From contig CAWHFX010000015.1 in assembly GCA_963828715.1 (NCBI GenBank), forward strand, positions 186,001 through 250,000: 64,000 nucleotides of DNA. The letters are read 5' to 3'. Both the position numbers and the translations under genes were made by a program. The notes under the pieces are model-generated. The model had not been told where the DNA came from. It did no database searches and saw only the letters and a list, made by a program, of their open reading frames with translations. This document shows, in pieces, positions 45,833-53,830 of the stretch (its first letter is position 1; each line of letters opens with the position of its first letter). Source of the stretch: JAQGMV01 sp963828715. GTDB lineage: Bacteria; Pseudomonadota; Gammaproteobacteria; Burkholderiales; SG8-41.

Positions 45833-45917
45833 CCCCTCACCCCGACCCTCTCCCCGAATACGCGGCAGGGGGCAACGCCCTCACCCAACCCGCTACCGGA
45901 ATGAAGGCGAGGGGGAC
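45833..45917. repeat. CCCTC/GAGGG-rich dispersed repeat
   Basis: Plus strand begins CCCCTCACCCCGACCCTCTC and ends with GGCGAGGGGGACGCG, with an interior GGCAGGGGGCAACGCCC. It occupies the gap between the amine oxidase and transglutaminase genes. Similar to the palindromes at 13730 and 44469. Confidence 0.6.
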
Positions 45918-45926
45918 GCGCGTCCC

Positions 45927-47024
45927 TTAAGCCTTCAGCTCTTTCGCGACCATCGTGTACTGGAACGTGTCCGGGTCGAGCGGATCGAGGCGTCCGCGCG
46001 CGGTCTGGCCGTCCGGGTACATGAAGTACGGCACCTTCCAGCCCGTTGCGCCCGGAAGCTGCAGATCGTGTCCGCGGTTGTAGGGCAGCCAGTTCATCTC
46101 CCAGTAGCCGAACAGGCGCTGGCGCGCCTCCTGCACCTTCGGGTGGTCGAGCGGGAGATTGCCCGGCGGCTCTTCCAATGCCACTTTGCGCACGTCGGCA
46201 GGATCGACCGGCACCCAGCCGTGCACCTGCGACCAGAACTCCGCGCGACAGTGTTGCGCACGCGTGACCGACTCCGTGTTCGCGCCGAGGCTCACGAAAC
46301 CATTGTTCGATTTCACCACCCGCAGGCCGTAGACGTCGCGAGACGGAACGCCGACCGAGCGGGCAAGACCCACGAAGAGCGCGTTGAGATCGCCGCACTT
46401 GCCGCCGAGATTGCCCGTCTCCAGCATCGACTTGATGTCACCCCAGCCGCAGCCGCGCACCTTCGGATCGCGAAACGTGTTTTCCACGATCCATTCATAG
46501 ATCGCGCGCGCCTTGTCGACGTCGGTACGCTGACCACGGGTGATTTCCATGGCCTTGTCGCGCACGATGCCGTCGGTGGGAATGAGCTCCGTCGGCTGCA
46601 ATTCGGCCTTGAGCACCGCCGGGTCTTCACGCGGTGCAGTCCGCGGCGGGTTCTTGAGATCGACGAACCGGTCACGTGTTGCGAAACGCGTCGTGAGCTG
46701 CAGCGTCGGGTTCTGAGCGGATGTGGGAAATCCGGCGGCTACGATGGACGTGCGGTACTTGGGATCTTCCGCATACGTCACGGTTCCGCTTTCGCTGCTC
46801 CATTCATTGCCGAGATTCTTGAAGTAGTCTGTGTCCCCGGAGAGCGCAGCAGGCAGCCATACGCGCGTCTGGCCGTCGGCGTCCAGCACGTGCACGCGGG
46901 TGGTCACTTCGAAAACACGCCATGACGGCGCCGGCACATCGGCGAGCGCCAGTCGCGTGAAACCGCCCAACGCGGCGGTACCCGGCAACGCCGAGCCGAT
47001 CTTCAGAAACGTTCTGCGATCCAT
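45927..47024 (-). CDS. Tat-exported transglutaminase-like domain protein
   Basis: 365 aa starting MDRRTFLKIGSALPGTAALGGFTRLALADVP, a twin-arginine signal. The mature part has a beta-rich N-terminal domain and a transglutaminase-like cysteine protease core: KARAIYEWIVENTFRDPKVRGCGWGDIKSMLETG, catalytic Cys in GGKCGDLNALFVGLARSVGVPSRDVYG (about 225), and His in AQHCRAEFWSQVHGWVPVDPADV (about 265) with the following Asp. Such periplasmic proteins crosslink or cleave peptides; the target is unknown. The candidate sRNA lies upstream on the opposite strand. Confidence 0.85.
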   Translation of the reverse strand: MDRRTFLKIGSALPGTAALGGFTRLALADVPAPSWRVFEVTTRVHVLDADGQTRVWLPAALSGDTDYFKNLGNEWSSESGTVTYAEDPKYRTSIVAAGFPTSAQNPTLQLTTRFATRDRFVDLKNPPRTAPREDPAVLKAELQPTELIPTDGIVRDKAMEITRGQRTDVDKARAIYEWIVENTFRDPKVRGCGWGDIKSMLETGNLGGKCGDLNALFVGLARSVGVPSRDVYGLRVVKSNNGFVSLGANTESVTRAQHCRAEFWSQVHGWVPVDPADVRKVALEEPPGNLPLDHPKVQEARQRLFGYWEMNWLPYNRGHDLQLPGATGWKVPYFMYPDGQTARGRLDPLDPDTFQYTMVAKELKA

Positions 47025-47190
47025 GCGATCTCCACTGATGATGGTGTTCAACGTGCTCGCGTCCGGCAGGCGAGGCGCCCGATCCAGGTGCCGGCGAACA
47101 CCGCGGGGGACAGAAGGTTATCAAAAAACGCTGACTCACAGCGAACTCCGCAGCCGTCACGCCACTCGGGCACCGCGGTTGCATATTACA

Positions 47191-47277
47191 GCCGCCACGC
47201 AACGTGGCGGACTGGAGCCCTTTCTCCTCCCGTAAGGCTCCACTGAGTTGACCCGGCTCGACGCCGGGTCTTTTTTG
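47191..47277 (+). ncRNA. Candidate small RNA with an anti-Shine-Dalgarno loop
   Basis: Three consecutive hairpins on the plus strand, between two minus-strand genes. First: CCGCCACG-CAA-CGTGGCGG (47192-47210). Second: TGGAGCC (47213-47219) and GGCTCCA (47236-47242) closing a 16-nt loop that contains CTCCTCCC (47224-47231). Third: ACCCGGC-TCGAC-GCCGGGT (47251-47269) followed by six T, an intrinsic terminator with no plus-strand protein gene in front of it. Exposed CUCCUCCC loops characterise bacterial sRNAs that block ribosome binding sites. The 5' end is uncertain; a TATTAC box lies near 47184. Confidence 0.6.
47251..47276 (+). terminator. Rho-independent terminator
   Basis: Perfect 7-bp GC-rich stem ACCCGGC/GCCGGGT, 5-nt loop, one C, then TTTTTT. 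It points along the plus strand while both flanking protein genes run on the minus strand, which supports a separate plus-strand transcript. Confidence 0.75.
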
Positions 47278-47311
47278 CCTGTTGCGCGCCCGAGCGTGTC
47301 GAAACGACAGC

Positions 47312-48250
47312 TTAGGGTCGGCTCTCCAGCGTTGCGGGCTGTGCGCTGTCCTTCGCGCGGCTCTGCCCCTGTCGCCACTCCGTGTCGTAGAGGACGCGTG
47401 CAGACCGGCTCTTCTGCATGAGATGAGTGAACTGATCTTCGTCGATGTCGCCGGGATCGAACCGGAAGCCTTTTTCCTTTCCGATCTTGCGTGCAAGCTG
47501 AACGAGCGTCTGGCGGTCGAGCAACTGCTTGCGCGGAAGGGCGAGCACGATCTTGTTGGACGTGCCGGGCACATCGAGAATGTAGAGATCGTCGAATACT
47601 TCCTGATACGTGCGCACCATCGAATCGTAGATCGGGTTCACCGCGCGTCCCCACACATTACCGACGACCACGCCCGTCGGCTTCACCGCGCGGCGCACCG
47701 CGCGCATGAACTCCACGGTCGTCAGTTGCGGCGGCACGTTGCGCGTGCCGAACGCGTCCAGGAAGATGATGTCGTACGGCTCGCGTATGTGTTCGATGTA
47801 GCGCCTGCCGTCCTCGACGTGCGCACGCATGTGGTCGTCCTCCCTGAATCCGAAGTACTCGCGCGCGACGTTCACCACGTCGGGATCGATGTCGACCGCG
47901 TCGATCGTCGCTTTCGGGTAGTACCGATGCATGAACATCGGCATGGTGCCTCCGCCGACGCCGACCACCAGCGCGCGCGCAGGCTCCGGCGTAAGCGCGA
48001 GCCCGACGAATGCGACTTTCGTATAAGCGAAACCGAGATACTCGGGCTCGCCCGGCTTGCCGATGCTCTGGCGCGCACCACCTTGTTCGAAGCGCAGCAC
48101 GCGATAGCCGTCCTGATCCTCGGTGACGATGATGTTGTTGTACTCGGACTTCTTTTCGTAGAGAAGCGTTTCGCTCGCCTGCGCAAGTGCGCAGCACAGC
48201 AGTGCGAGCACGACAAGAAGGCGCGATTGTGCGATGGGGTTCATCTTCAT
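47312..48250 (-). CDS. Exported spermidine synthase-like methyltransferase-fold protein
   Basis: 312 aa. The first residues MNPIAQSRLLVVLALLCCALAQASE form a signal peptide, so the enzyme is predicted outside the cytoplasm. The core has EYNNIIVTEDQDGYRVLRF, ALVVGVGGGTMPMFMHRYYPKATIDAVDIDPDVV (the SAM/decarboxy-SAM loop) and YDIIFLDAFGTRNVPPQLTTVEFM, the spermidine synthase-like pattern. Exported members of this superfamily have no agreed function. A second ATG two codons later is an alternative start. Confidence 0.82.
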   Translation of the reverse strand: MKMNPIAQSRLLVVLALLCCALAQASETLLYEKKSEYNNIIVTEDQDGYRVLRFEQGGARQSIGKPGEPEYLGFAYTKVAFVGLALTPEPARALVVGVGGGTMPMFMHRYYPKATIDAVDIDPDVVNVAREYFGFREDDHMRAHVEDGRRYIEHIREPYDIIFLDAFGTRNVPPQLTTVEFMRAVRRAVKPTGVVVGNVWGRAVNPIYDSMVRTYQEVFDDLYILDVPGTSNKIVLALPRKQLLDRQTLVQLARKIGKEKGFRFDPGDIDEDQFTHLMQKSRSARVLYDTEWRQGQSRAKDSAQPATLESRP

Positions 48251-48481
48251 GGGGCGGCGATTCTACGCCATGGCAACGCGCGGGCACAGAGCCCCAGCGG
48301 GCGGGCGCGGAGCGGCTCAGCGCGCGAGCACGGCGAGCGGTGAGCCTTGCGTTCATCGCCAACGGTTTCGTCAGAGGAGTGCGATTATATTCATGAGCGC
48401 ACGTATCTCGCTTCGGTCATCCATGCCCGCCAGGCGCACGGCCCGTCGCGTGAGGGACTCTTACTTGCTAGGAGCGGCGAC

Positions 48482-50917
48482 ATGCCTCCTGCCGAATTGA
48501 GCGCGGCCCGTTTGCCGCCGCGCTTCCGCCTTCCACGTGTGCTCGCTCTGCTTCTGAGCCTCCTGCTCGGTCTCTGCGCGGGCGGCGTCGTGCGCGCCGC
48601 GGAACAGGAACCTCCCGCCAAATCTCCGGCAGCCGAGGCGAAGCCCGCCGCGCCTGCGGCGATACCGCTCGCCGAGATGAGCGTTCAGGCCGAAGCCGCA
48701 ACCGTGACGCTAAAGGAAATCCAGGCGGACGCCGCGCTCAACGATGCAATCGACGACGTCGAAAAAAACCTGCCGGGAGTGACCAGCGGCATCGATGCCC
48801 GTGTGCGCGAGAACGCACGCATCATGTCACAGCAGCCGTCGTTCGATCTGCTGCGGACGCTCGAAACAGGATGGCAGAAGCAGCGCGAGACGCTCACCGG
48901 ATGGACAGCGGAGCTCGACCGGCGCATCGCGGCGCTCGACCGCGATCTCGCACGCATCGATACGATGGATAAGACATGGCGGGAAACACAGGCGCTCGCG
49001 CAGAAGGAGCAGGCGCCGCCCGAACTCCTGAAGCGGATCGAGGACCTGCTGGGCGCGATTGCGGCCGGCCGCAAGGATGTGGAATCGCGACGCGCGCACG
49101 TGTTGAGGATCCAAAGCCGTGTCGCGGCCCAGGTATTCAAGATAACGACATCGCTCGAGTCGATCCGCAGTGCACGTGCGGCCACGCTGAGCCGCATCGG
49201 CCGGCGCGACAGCCCCGCCCTGTGGCGTGTCGACCAGTTCGAGCGCGCAACCGCACGCATCAGTGCCGATAGCCAGGAGTCGCGCGCCACGCAGGTCGCG
49301 GCCCTGGAGACGTACGTCGAGCACGAGGGGGAGCGTTTTGTTCTGCATGCGCTGGTCGTGGCATTGATCGCATTTCTGTTGTACCGCGTTCGTCGCTGGG
49401 TCATCGACTGGTCGAAGATCGAGACAGGTCTCGAGCGTGCGGCAGCCGTGTTCGCCATGCCGCTCGCGACCGCGCTCGTGCTCTCGCTGATCGGTGCGCG
49501 CTGGATCTATCCCCAGGCGCCGCGACTCATGTGGGCCATCATCGGCGCGCTCATGCTGGTGCCCACCGTCCTCGTGCTGCGACCCATCGTGCCGCGTTAC
49601 CTGCTGCCGTTCCTTTACGCGATTGTCGGCTTCTATCTGGTCGATCAGGTACGCATCGTGACCGCCTCGCTCGAGCTCGTGCCGCGGCTCGTGTTTCTCG
49701 CCGAGATGCTGGCCGGCGCCGTGTTTCTCACGTGGTTCCTGCGCTCGATCGACACGAACGGCGCGCTGCCCAATGTGCGACCGGGCCTGCGGGCGTTCAT
49801 CAGATTCGGCGCGCAGGTGGGGAGCGTCTTCTTCATCGCGACGGCGATCGCGAACGCGCTGGGGTACGTCGCGCTGGCGAATCTGCTCGGGGGGGCCGTG
49901 CTGCGTGGCCTCTATCTAGGCGTCATTCTCTACACGCTCGCTCAAATCCTCGATGCGCTCGTGCTGATCGCGTTGCGCGTACGGCCGCTCGGCTGGCTCA
50001 ACGCCGTGCGCACGCATCACGAGCTGCTGCGTACGAGAATTCGCCTCGGGCTGAATGTGGGCGCATTCCTGCTCTGGCTTTCATTCGTGCTCGATCGCCT
50101 CGCGATACGCGATGTGGTGTTCAACGGAGCCGGCAGGATGCTTTCGGCGGAAGTGCGCTATGGTGCGTTGAAGATCACCGCGGGTGACGTGCTCGCATTC
50201 GTGTTCGCGGTCTGGGCGTCGTTTCTCGTTTCGCGCTTCGTTCGCTTCGTACTGGAAGAAGAAATCTTTCCGCACGCACGGCTGAAACGCGGCCTGCCGT
50301 ACGCGATTTCGCGCACCGTCCATTACCTGATCCTCGTTGCGGGGTTCTTCGTCGCGATGGCCGCACTCGGGCTCGACATGACGAAGTTCACCATTCTCGC
50401 GGGCGCTTTCACCGTCGGCGTGGGCTTTGGCCTGCAGAACATCTTCAACAACTTCGTGTCGGGACTGATCCTGCTCTTCGAGCGTCCGATGCAGGTCGGC
50501 GATCTCGTGCAGATGGACGATGCGACCGGTGTCGTCCAGCGCATCGGCATACGCGCGAGCATCGTGCGCGCCTCGAATGGCAGCGAAATCATCGTGCCGA
50601 ACGGGAAGCTCATTTCCGAACGACTCGTGAACTGGACGTTGTCGGAACGGCAGCGGGGTATCGAGGTCGCGATTTCGGTGATGCTCGACTCCGATCCGGG
50701 GCGGGTGATCGGACTCCTGGAGCGCGTTGCGTCGGCGCATCCGGATGTAGTGAAGAGGCCCGAGCCACGCGCGCTGCTCACCCGCGTCGGACCGGACTAC
50801 ATGGGTTTCGAGCTGCGCGCCGCCACCGGGCTCATCGAGGACTGGATGCGCGTTCGGAGCGACCTTGCGGTCGCCGCGACGGCGGCGTTGACGGCGGAGC
50901 AGATCAAGCTGCGCTGA
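48482..50917 (+). CDS. Mechanosensitive ion channel, MscS family, large form
   Basis: 811 aa from MPPAELSAARLPPRF. A leader precedes an Ala/Pro/Lys-rich linker and a periplasmic coiled-coil region (about 75-270, ETGWQKQRETLTGWTAELDRRIAALDRDLARI). About ten membrane helices follow. The MscS pore is in the C-terminal third: LGLDMTKFTILAGAFTVGVGFGLQNIFNNFVSGLILLFERPMQVGDLVQM. The beta domain has VQRIGIRASIVRASNGSEIIVPNGKLISE. It releases solutes during hypo-osmotic shock; the long N-terminal region is like MscK/YjeP-type channels. Confidence 0.88.
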   Translation: MPPAELSAARLPPRFRLPRVLALLLSLLLGLCAGGVVRAAEQEPPAKSPAAEAKPAAPAAIPLAEMSVQAEAATVTLKEIQADAALNDAIDDVEKNLPGVTSGIDARVRENARIMSQQPSFDLLRTLETGWQKQRETLTGWTAELDRRIAALDRDLARIDTMDKTWRETQALAQKEQAPPELLKRIEDLLGAIAAGRKDVESRRAHVLRIQSRVAAQVFKITTSLESIRSARAATLSRIGRRDSPALWRVDQFERATARISADSQESRATQVAALETYVEHEGERFVLHALVVALIAFLLYRVRRWVIDWSKIETGLERAAAVFAMPLATALVLSLIGARWIYPQAPRLMWAIIGALMLVPTVLVLRPIVPRYLLPFLYAIVGFYLVDQVRIVTASLELVPRLVFLAEMLAGAVFLTWFLRSIDTNGALPNVRPGLRAFIRFGAQVGSVFFIATAIANALGYVALANLLGGAVLRGLYLGVILYTLAQILDALVLIALRVRPLGWLNAVRTHHELLRTRIRLGLNVGAFLLWLSFVLDRLAIRDVVFNGAGRMLSAEVRYGALKITAGDVLAFVFAVWASFLVSRFVRFVLEEEIFPHARLKRGLPYAISRTVHYLILVAGFFVAMAALGLDMTKFTILAGAFTVGVGFGLQNIFNNFVSGLILLFERPMQVGDLVQMDDATGVVQRIGIRASIVRASNGSEIIVPNGKLISERLVNWTLSERQRGIEVAISVMLDSDPGRVIGLLERVASAHPDVVKRPEPRALLTRVGPDYMGFELRAATGLIEDWMRVRSDLAVAATAALTAEQIKLR

Positions 50918-50959
50918 AACACGATAGAGTCGACAGCTTCGTTCCTCGGTGTCGCTGCA

Positions 50960-51514
50960 TCAGCGCCGTGACACGTACTGGTTGCCGCGAACGTAGAAGC
51001 GCAGCAATCGGCGCGACCAGTGATAGCCCGCGTAATCCACACCCACACGCGGACGTTTCACGATCGAAAATCGGGAGGGATAGCCGTCATCAGCGATGTA
51101 GAAATCGTCGCTCGTCAGATCGTGGCCGTTCAAGCGCCGGTCGATGCCCAGTGCGCGGCAAAGCAGCCCCGGACCTTTCGTGCGCTCTTCGATATTCCGG
51201 ATCGGCTCGAGCGCACGAAGCAGCACGGCCGACGCGGTGCCCTCCGCCTGCGTGACGACGTTCATGCAATGGTGCATGCCGTAGATGAGATAGACGTAAG
51301 CGTGGCCCGGCGGTCCGAACATGCTCCGCGTGCGTGGCGTGAGTCCCTTGGAAGAATGTGCGGCGAGGTCATGCGGTCCGAGGTAAGCCTCGGCCTCAAC
51401 GATACGCCCGACCCGCTCGACGCCCTGATCGCGATGCACGAGGCACTTTCCGAGGAGCTCGCGCGCGACCAGGATGGTGTCGCGATCGTAGAAGTCGCGG
51501 GCGAGCTTCCGCAT
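50960..51514 (-). CDS. mpg: DNA-3-methyladenine glycosylase (AAG/Mpg family)
   Basis: 184 aa, close to the family norm of about 190-200. Blocks: FYDRDTILVARELLGKCLVHR, RIVEAEAYLGPHDLAAHSSKGLTPRTRSMFGPPGHAYVYLIYGMHHCMNVV (the EAEAY motif carries the catalytic Glu; GPPGHAYVYLIYG is the signature), then VLLRALEP and GPGLLCRALGI. It excises 3-methyladenine, hypoxanthine and other alkylated purines. The ATG overlaps the alkB stop by one base (TGATG), so the two repair enzymes are co-translated. Confidence 0.92.
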   Translation of the reverse strand: MRKLARDFYDRDTILVARELLGKCLVHRDQGVERVGRIVEAEAYLGPHDLAAHSSKGLTPRTRSMFGPPGHAYVYLIYGMHHCMNVVTQAEGTASAVLLRALEPIRNIEERTKGPGLLCRALGIDRRLNGHDLTSDDFYIADDGYPSRFSIVKRPRVGVDYAGYHWSRRLLRFYVRGNQYVSRR

Positions 51515-52134
51515 CACACCGAAGCGGACCGAGGTCCATGCCCACGTGCCGTTCGGAAGGTGATGGAGTAGCGCAGCTCTCGCGTGGGCGGAATGCTGTG
51601 CTGCCAACCCCAGCGCGCCGTGCCGGTGATGGAATAAACGGACCGCGCCTCGAGCGTGATCGCGATCGCATCCTCGCGACGCTGTTTTTCGCCCGGCCGA
51701 TACGGCCGCAACCGCATGCGGCAGGTCCCGCCGAGCGAGATGCCGACGATCGCTTCGAACTTCGGCACGTCGCGATGCCAGCCGAGCGCGGTCCCCGGCC
51801 GATATTCGCTCACCAGCGCGTGCACCAGGGACGCCTCCGGCAGGCCGAGCCACCGTGCGGCCTTGTCCCGCAGCGGCAGAAGAAAATCGGGGACGGGCGG
51901 GGCCGAGTCGAGCGCATTCCGATCGAAATCGTATTCCGAGCCGTAATGGATCGTGCGCCGCCGCGCCGTGTACTGCTTGTATTGCGCTTCCTCCAGCGGC
52001 AGCTGCGCGATGGCCGCCAGGAGCGCGGCTTCCTCGCCCAAGGTCACGAATTCAGGGCGATAGACAAAACCGTCCGGCAGCCCGGGGAGGATCGGACGGT
52101 CGAAGAGATCGGGTTGAAGAGGGACTGCTGACAT
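51514..52134 (-). CDS. alkB: AlkB-type 2-oxoglutarate-dependent DNA/RNA demethylase
   Basis: 206 aa. Double-stranded beta-helix core with the Fe(II) triad: HRDVPKF (H and D, about 119-121) and a C-terminal His in WGWQHSIPP (about 178); 2-oxoglutarate-binding Arg residues in RYSITFR. The N-terminus LQPDLFDRPILPGLPDGFVYRPEFV fits the ABH2/AlkB-like branch. It removes methyl groups from 1-methyladenine and 3-methylcytosine. It pairs with mpg downstream, giving direct reversal and base excision of alkylation damage from one transcript. Confidence 0.9.
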   Translation of the reverse strand: MSAVPLQPDLFDRPILPGLPDGFVYRPEFVTLGEEAALLAAIAQLPLEEAQYKQYTARRRTIHYGSEYDFDRNALDSAPPVPDFLLPLRDKAARWLGLPEASLVHALVSEYRPGTALGWHRDVPKFEAIVGISLGGTCRMRLRPYRPGEKQRREDAIAITLEARSVYSITGTARWGWQHSIPPTRELRYSITFRTARGHGPRSASV

Positions 52135-52224
52135 CGTTCCGCGCGAGATCCTGCACCGCGCAGAACAGGATAACAGGCCGCGAGGAAGCGGCTGGGGATT
52201 GCTTCAGGTTGCGCAGAGATCCTG

Positions 52225-52431
52225 CTACTGGACCCCGCGGCGTTGTTCGAAGGGCTCGGTCTGATCACGGCCCGACCGCGCGTCTCGTCGGCGCCAGACC
52301 TTCGGGTCGCGGCTCCCGTAGGCAAAGCTCGTGTGGGGAGCAGCGTAATCGCGCGTCTCGCGAGTAACCCTGTAGAGAAGCCAGACCATCACGGCGGCGA
52401 GCAGGAGGATAGCGGTATCGATGAAATCCAT
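52225..52431 (-). CDS. Possible small membrane protein
   Basis: 68 aa, MDFIDTAILLLAAVMVWLLYRVTRE: one N-terminal membrane helix followed by a basic, Arg-rich cytoplasmic tail. No recognised family and no strong Shine-Dalgarno, so it may be spurious. It lies upstream of alkB on the same strand. Confidence 0.4.
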   Translation of the reverse strand: MDFIDTAILLLAAVMVWLLYRVTRETRDYAAPHTSFAYGSRDPKVWRRRDARSGRDQTEPFEQRRGVQ

Positions 52432-52789
52432 GCAGTTGCCCCTAGAACGTAGTAGAGCTGGGGCGCGGTGCGGGGTTTAGTGCTTTTCTCCCGTGCCTGG
52501 TACTTTTCGCCCCCTGGCCACGAACGACGTTACGCGCGGGGAGCGAGTGCATTTTTGACGCAGATCAAGTTAGCGTACGATCCCCGGAAGGTCAACGGGC
52601 GGCCTCGGATTTGCAGCTCCGCGGCGGACACTGGCGCCCTGGACGGCGGAGTGTCGGGCAACCGTGCTGGTACCTTCCAGATCAGTCTCTGCCCGCCGCC
52701 GCCTCCGTGCGACCGGCAAGTGTCTGCAGCGACAGGCGATTCCAGGCCGCGGTGATGTCGCCAGGCCCGGTGCCGGCACCGACATCGGT
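52432..52789. other. 358-bp stretch without a recognisable gene
   Basis: Between the small membrane ORF and the TctC stop. One open frame on the plus strand (52468-52755) is rich in Pro/Gly and matches nothing I know. I see no hairpin with a T-run, tRNA or repeat here. Confidence 0.4.
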
Positions 52790-53770
52790 CTACTCGACCC
52801 TGATGTTCGCTTCGCGAATGACCTTGCCCCAGCGCGCGTACTCCGCGCGCATGAAGTCGGCTGCTTCCTCGGGTGACTTGCCGTCCGGCGTCCCGCCCAT
52901 CGCCGCAAGACTCGCACGCGTCTCGGGTGTATTCATCACTCTCACCGACTCGACGTTGAGGCGCTCGATGATCGGGCGCGGCGTTCCCGCAGGCGCGAGC
53001 AACGCGTACCAGTTCACCGCAGTCAGCTGAGGCATGCCCGCTTCGGCACTGGTCGGAACCTGCGGTGCCGATTGGTTGCGCTTGCCGTCGAAGATGACAA
53101 TGCCGCGCATCCTGCCCGTGTTCAGGAACGGGATGGCACTCGAAATGACGACGATCACCATGTCCACGTCTCCGCTGAGCGCACCCGTGATGGCGAACGT
53201 CGCAGCCTTATAGGGAACATGCGTGAAGCGGATCTTCGCCGCGGATTGCAGGAACTCCGCCGCGAGGTGATTCGCCGAGCCGACACCGCCCGAGCCATAC
53301 GCGATCTTGCCCGGACTGCCACGCGCGAGCTGGATCAGTTCCTTCAGGGTTTTCGCCGGCACGGACGGATGCACGAGCAGGATGTTCGGGATCGACGCGA
53401 TGAGCGAGATCGGCGCGAAGCTCTTCAGCGGGTCGTAGCCGACCTTCGGGTAGATGTGCGGATTGGTGAGCACGGGGACGGCACCCACGACCAGCGTGTA
53501 TCCATCCGCCGGCGCTTTCGCGGCGGCCTCCCATCCGATGTTGCCGGCCGCTCCGAATCTCGGATCCGGCACGATCTGCTGGCCAAGCACCGGCGAGAGC
53601 TTGCCCGCGACCATGCGTCCGATCAGCTCGCTGCCGCCCGCGAACGGCAGAATCAGTCGAACCGGTTTCGTGGGGTAGGTCTGAGCAACCGCGCGCGGCC
53701 CACTCGCAAGCATCAACGCTGCGACTGCCACGAGCATAAACAACGCGGGCCGACGCCACTTCCACTGCAT
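52790..53770 (-). CDS. TctC/Bug-type receptor with altered ligand loop
   Basis: 326 aa, leader ending near PRAVAQTYP. The ligand loop is shortened to LPFAGGSELIGR: two residues are missing relative to PFAPGGGSDITAR and the conserved Asp appears as Glu. Other blocks are intact: VGYDPLKSFAPISLI, RGSPGKIAYGSGGVGS, HVPYKAATFAITGALSGD, LAPAGTPRPII. The altered loop may change ligand specificity. It lies 60 nt after an alpha/beta hydrolase gene on the same strand. Confidence 0.92.
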   Translation of the reverse strand: MQWKWRRPALFMLVAVAALMLASGPRAVAQTYPTKPVRLILPFAGGSELIGRMVAGKLSPVLGQQIVPDPRFGAAGNIGWEAAAKAPADGYTLVVGAVPVLTNPHIYPKVGYDPLKSFAPISLIASIPNILLVHPSVPAKTLKELIQLARGSPGKIAYGSGGVGSANHLAAEFLQSAAKIRFTHVPYKAATFAITGALSGDVDMVIVVISSAIPFLNTGRMRGIVIFDGKRNQSAPQVPTSAEAGMPQLTAVNWYALLAPAGTPRPIIERLNVESVRVMNTPETRASLAAMGGTPDGKSPEEAADFMRAEYARWGKVIREANIRVE

Positions 53771-53830
53771 GCGTTTTGCTCCTCGACGAATCCTGATTCG
53801 ACGGCTGGTGATTCCGCTCGTGCAAGCCTG

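Noticed and set aside
52468..52755. 95-aa plus-strand ORF, Pro/Gly-rich
   Set aside because: No start signal, no recognisable family, and atypical composition; listed only as unassigned sequence.
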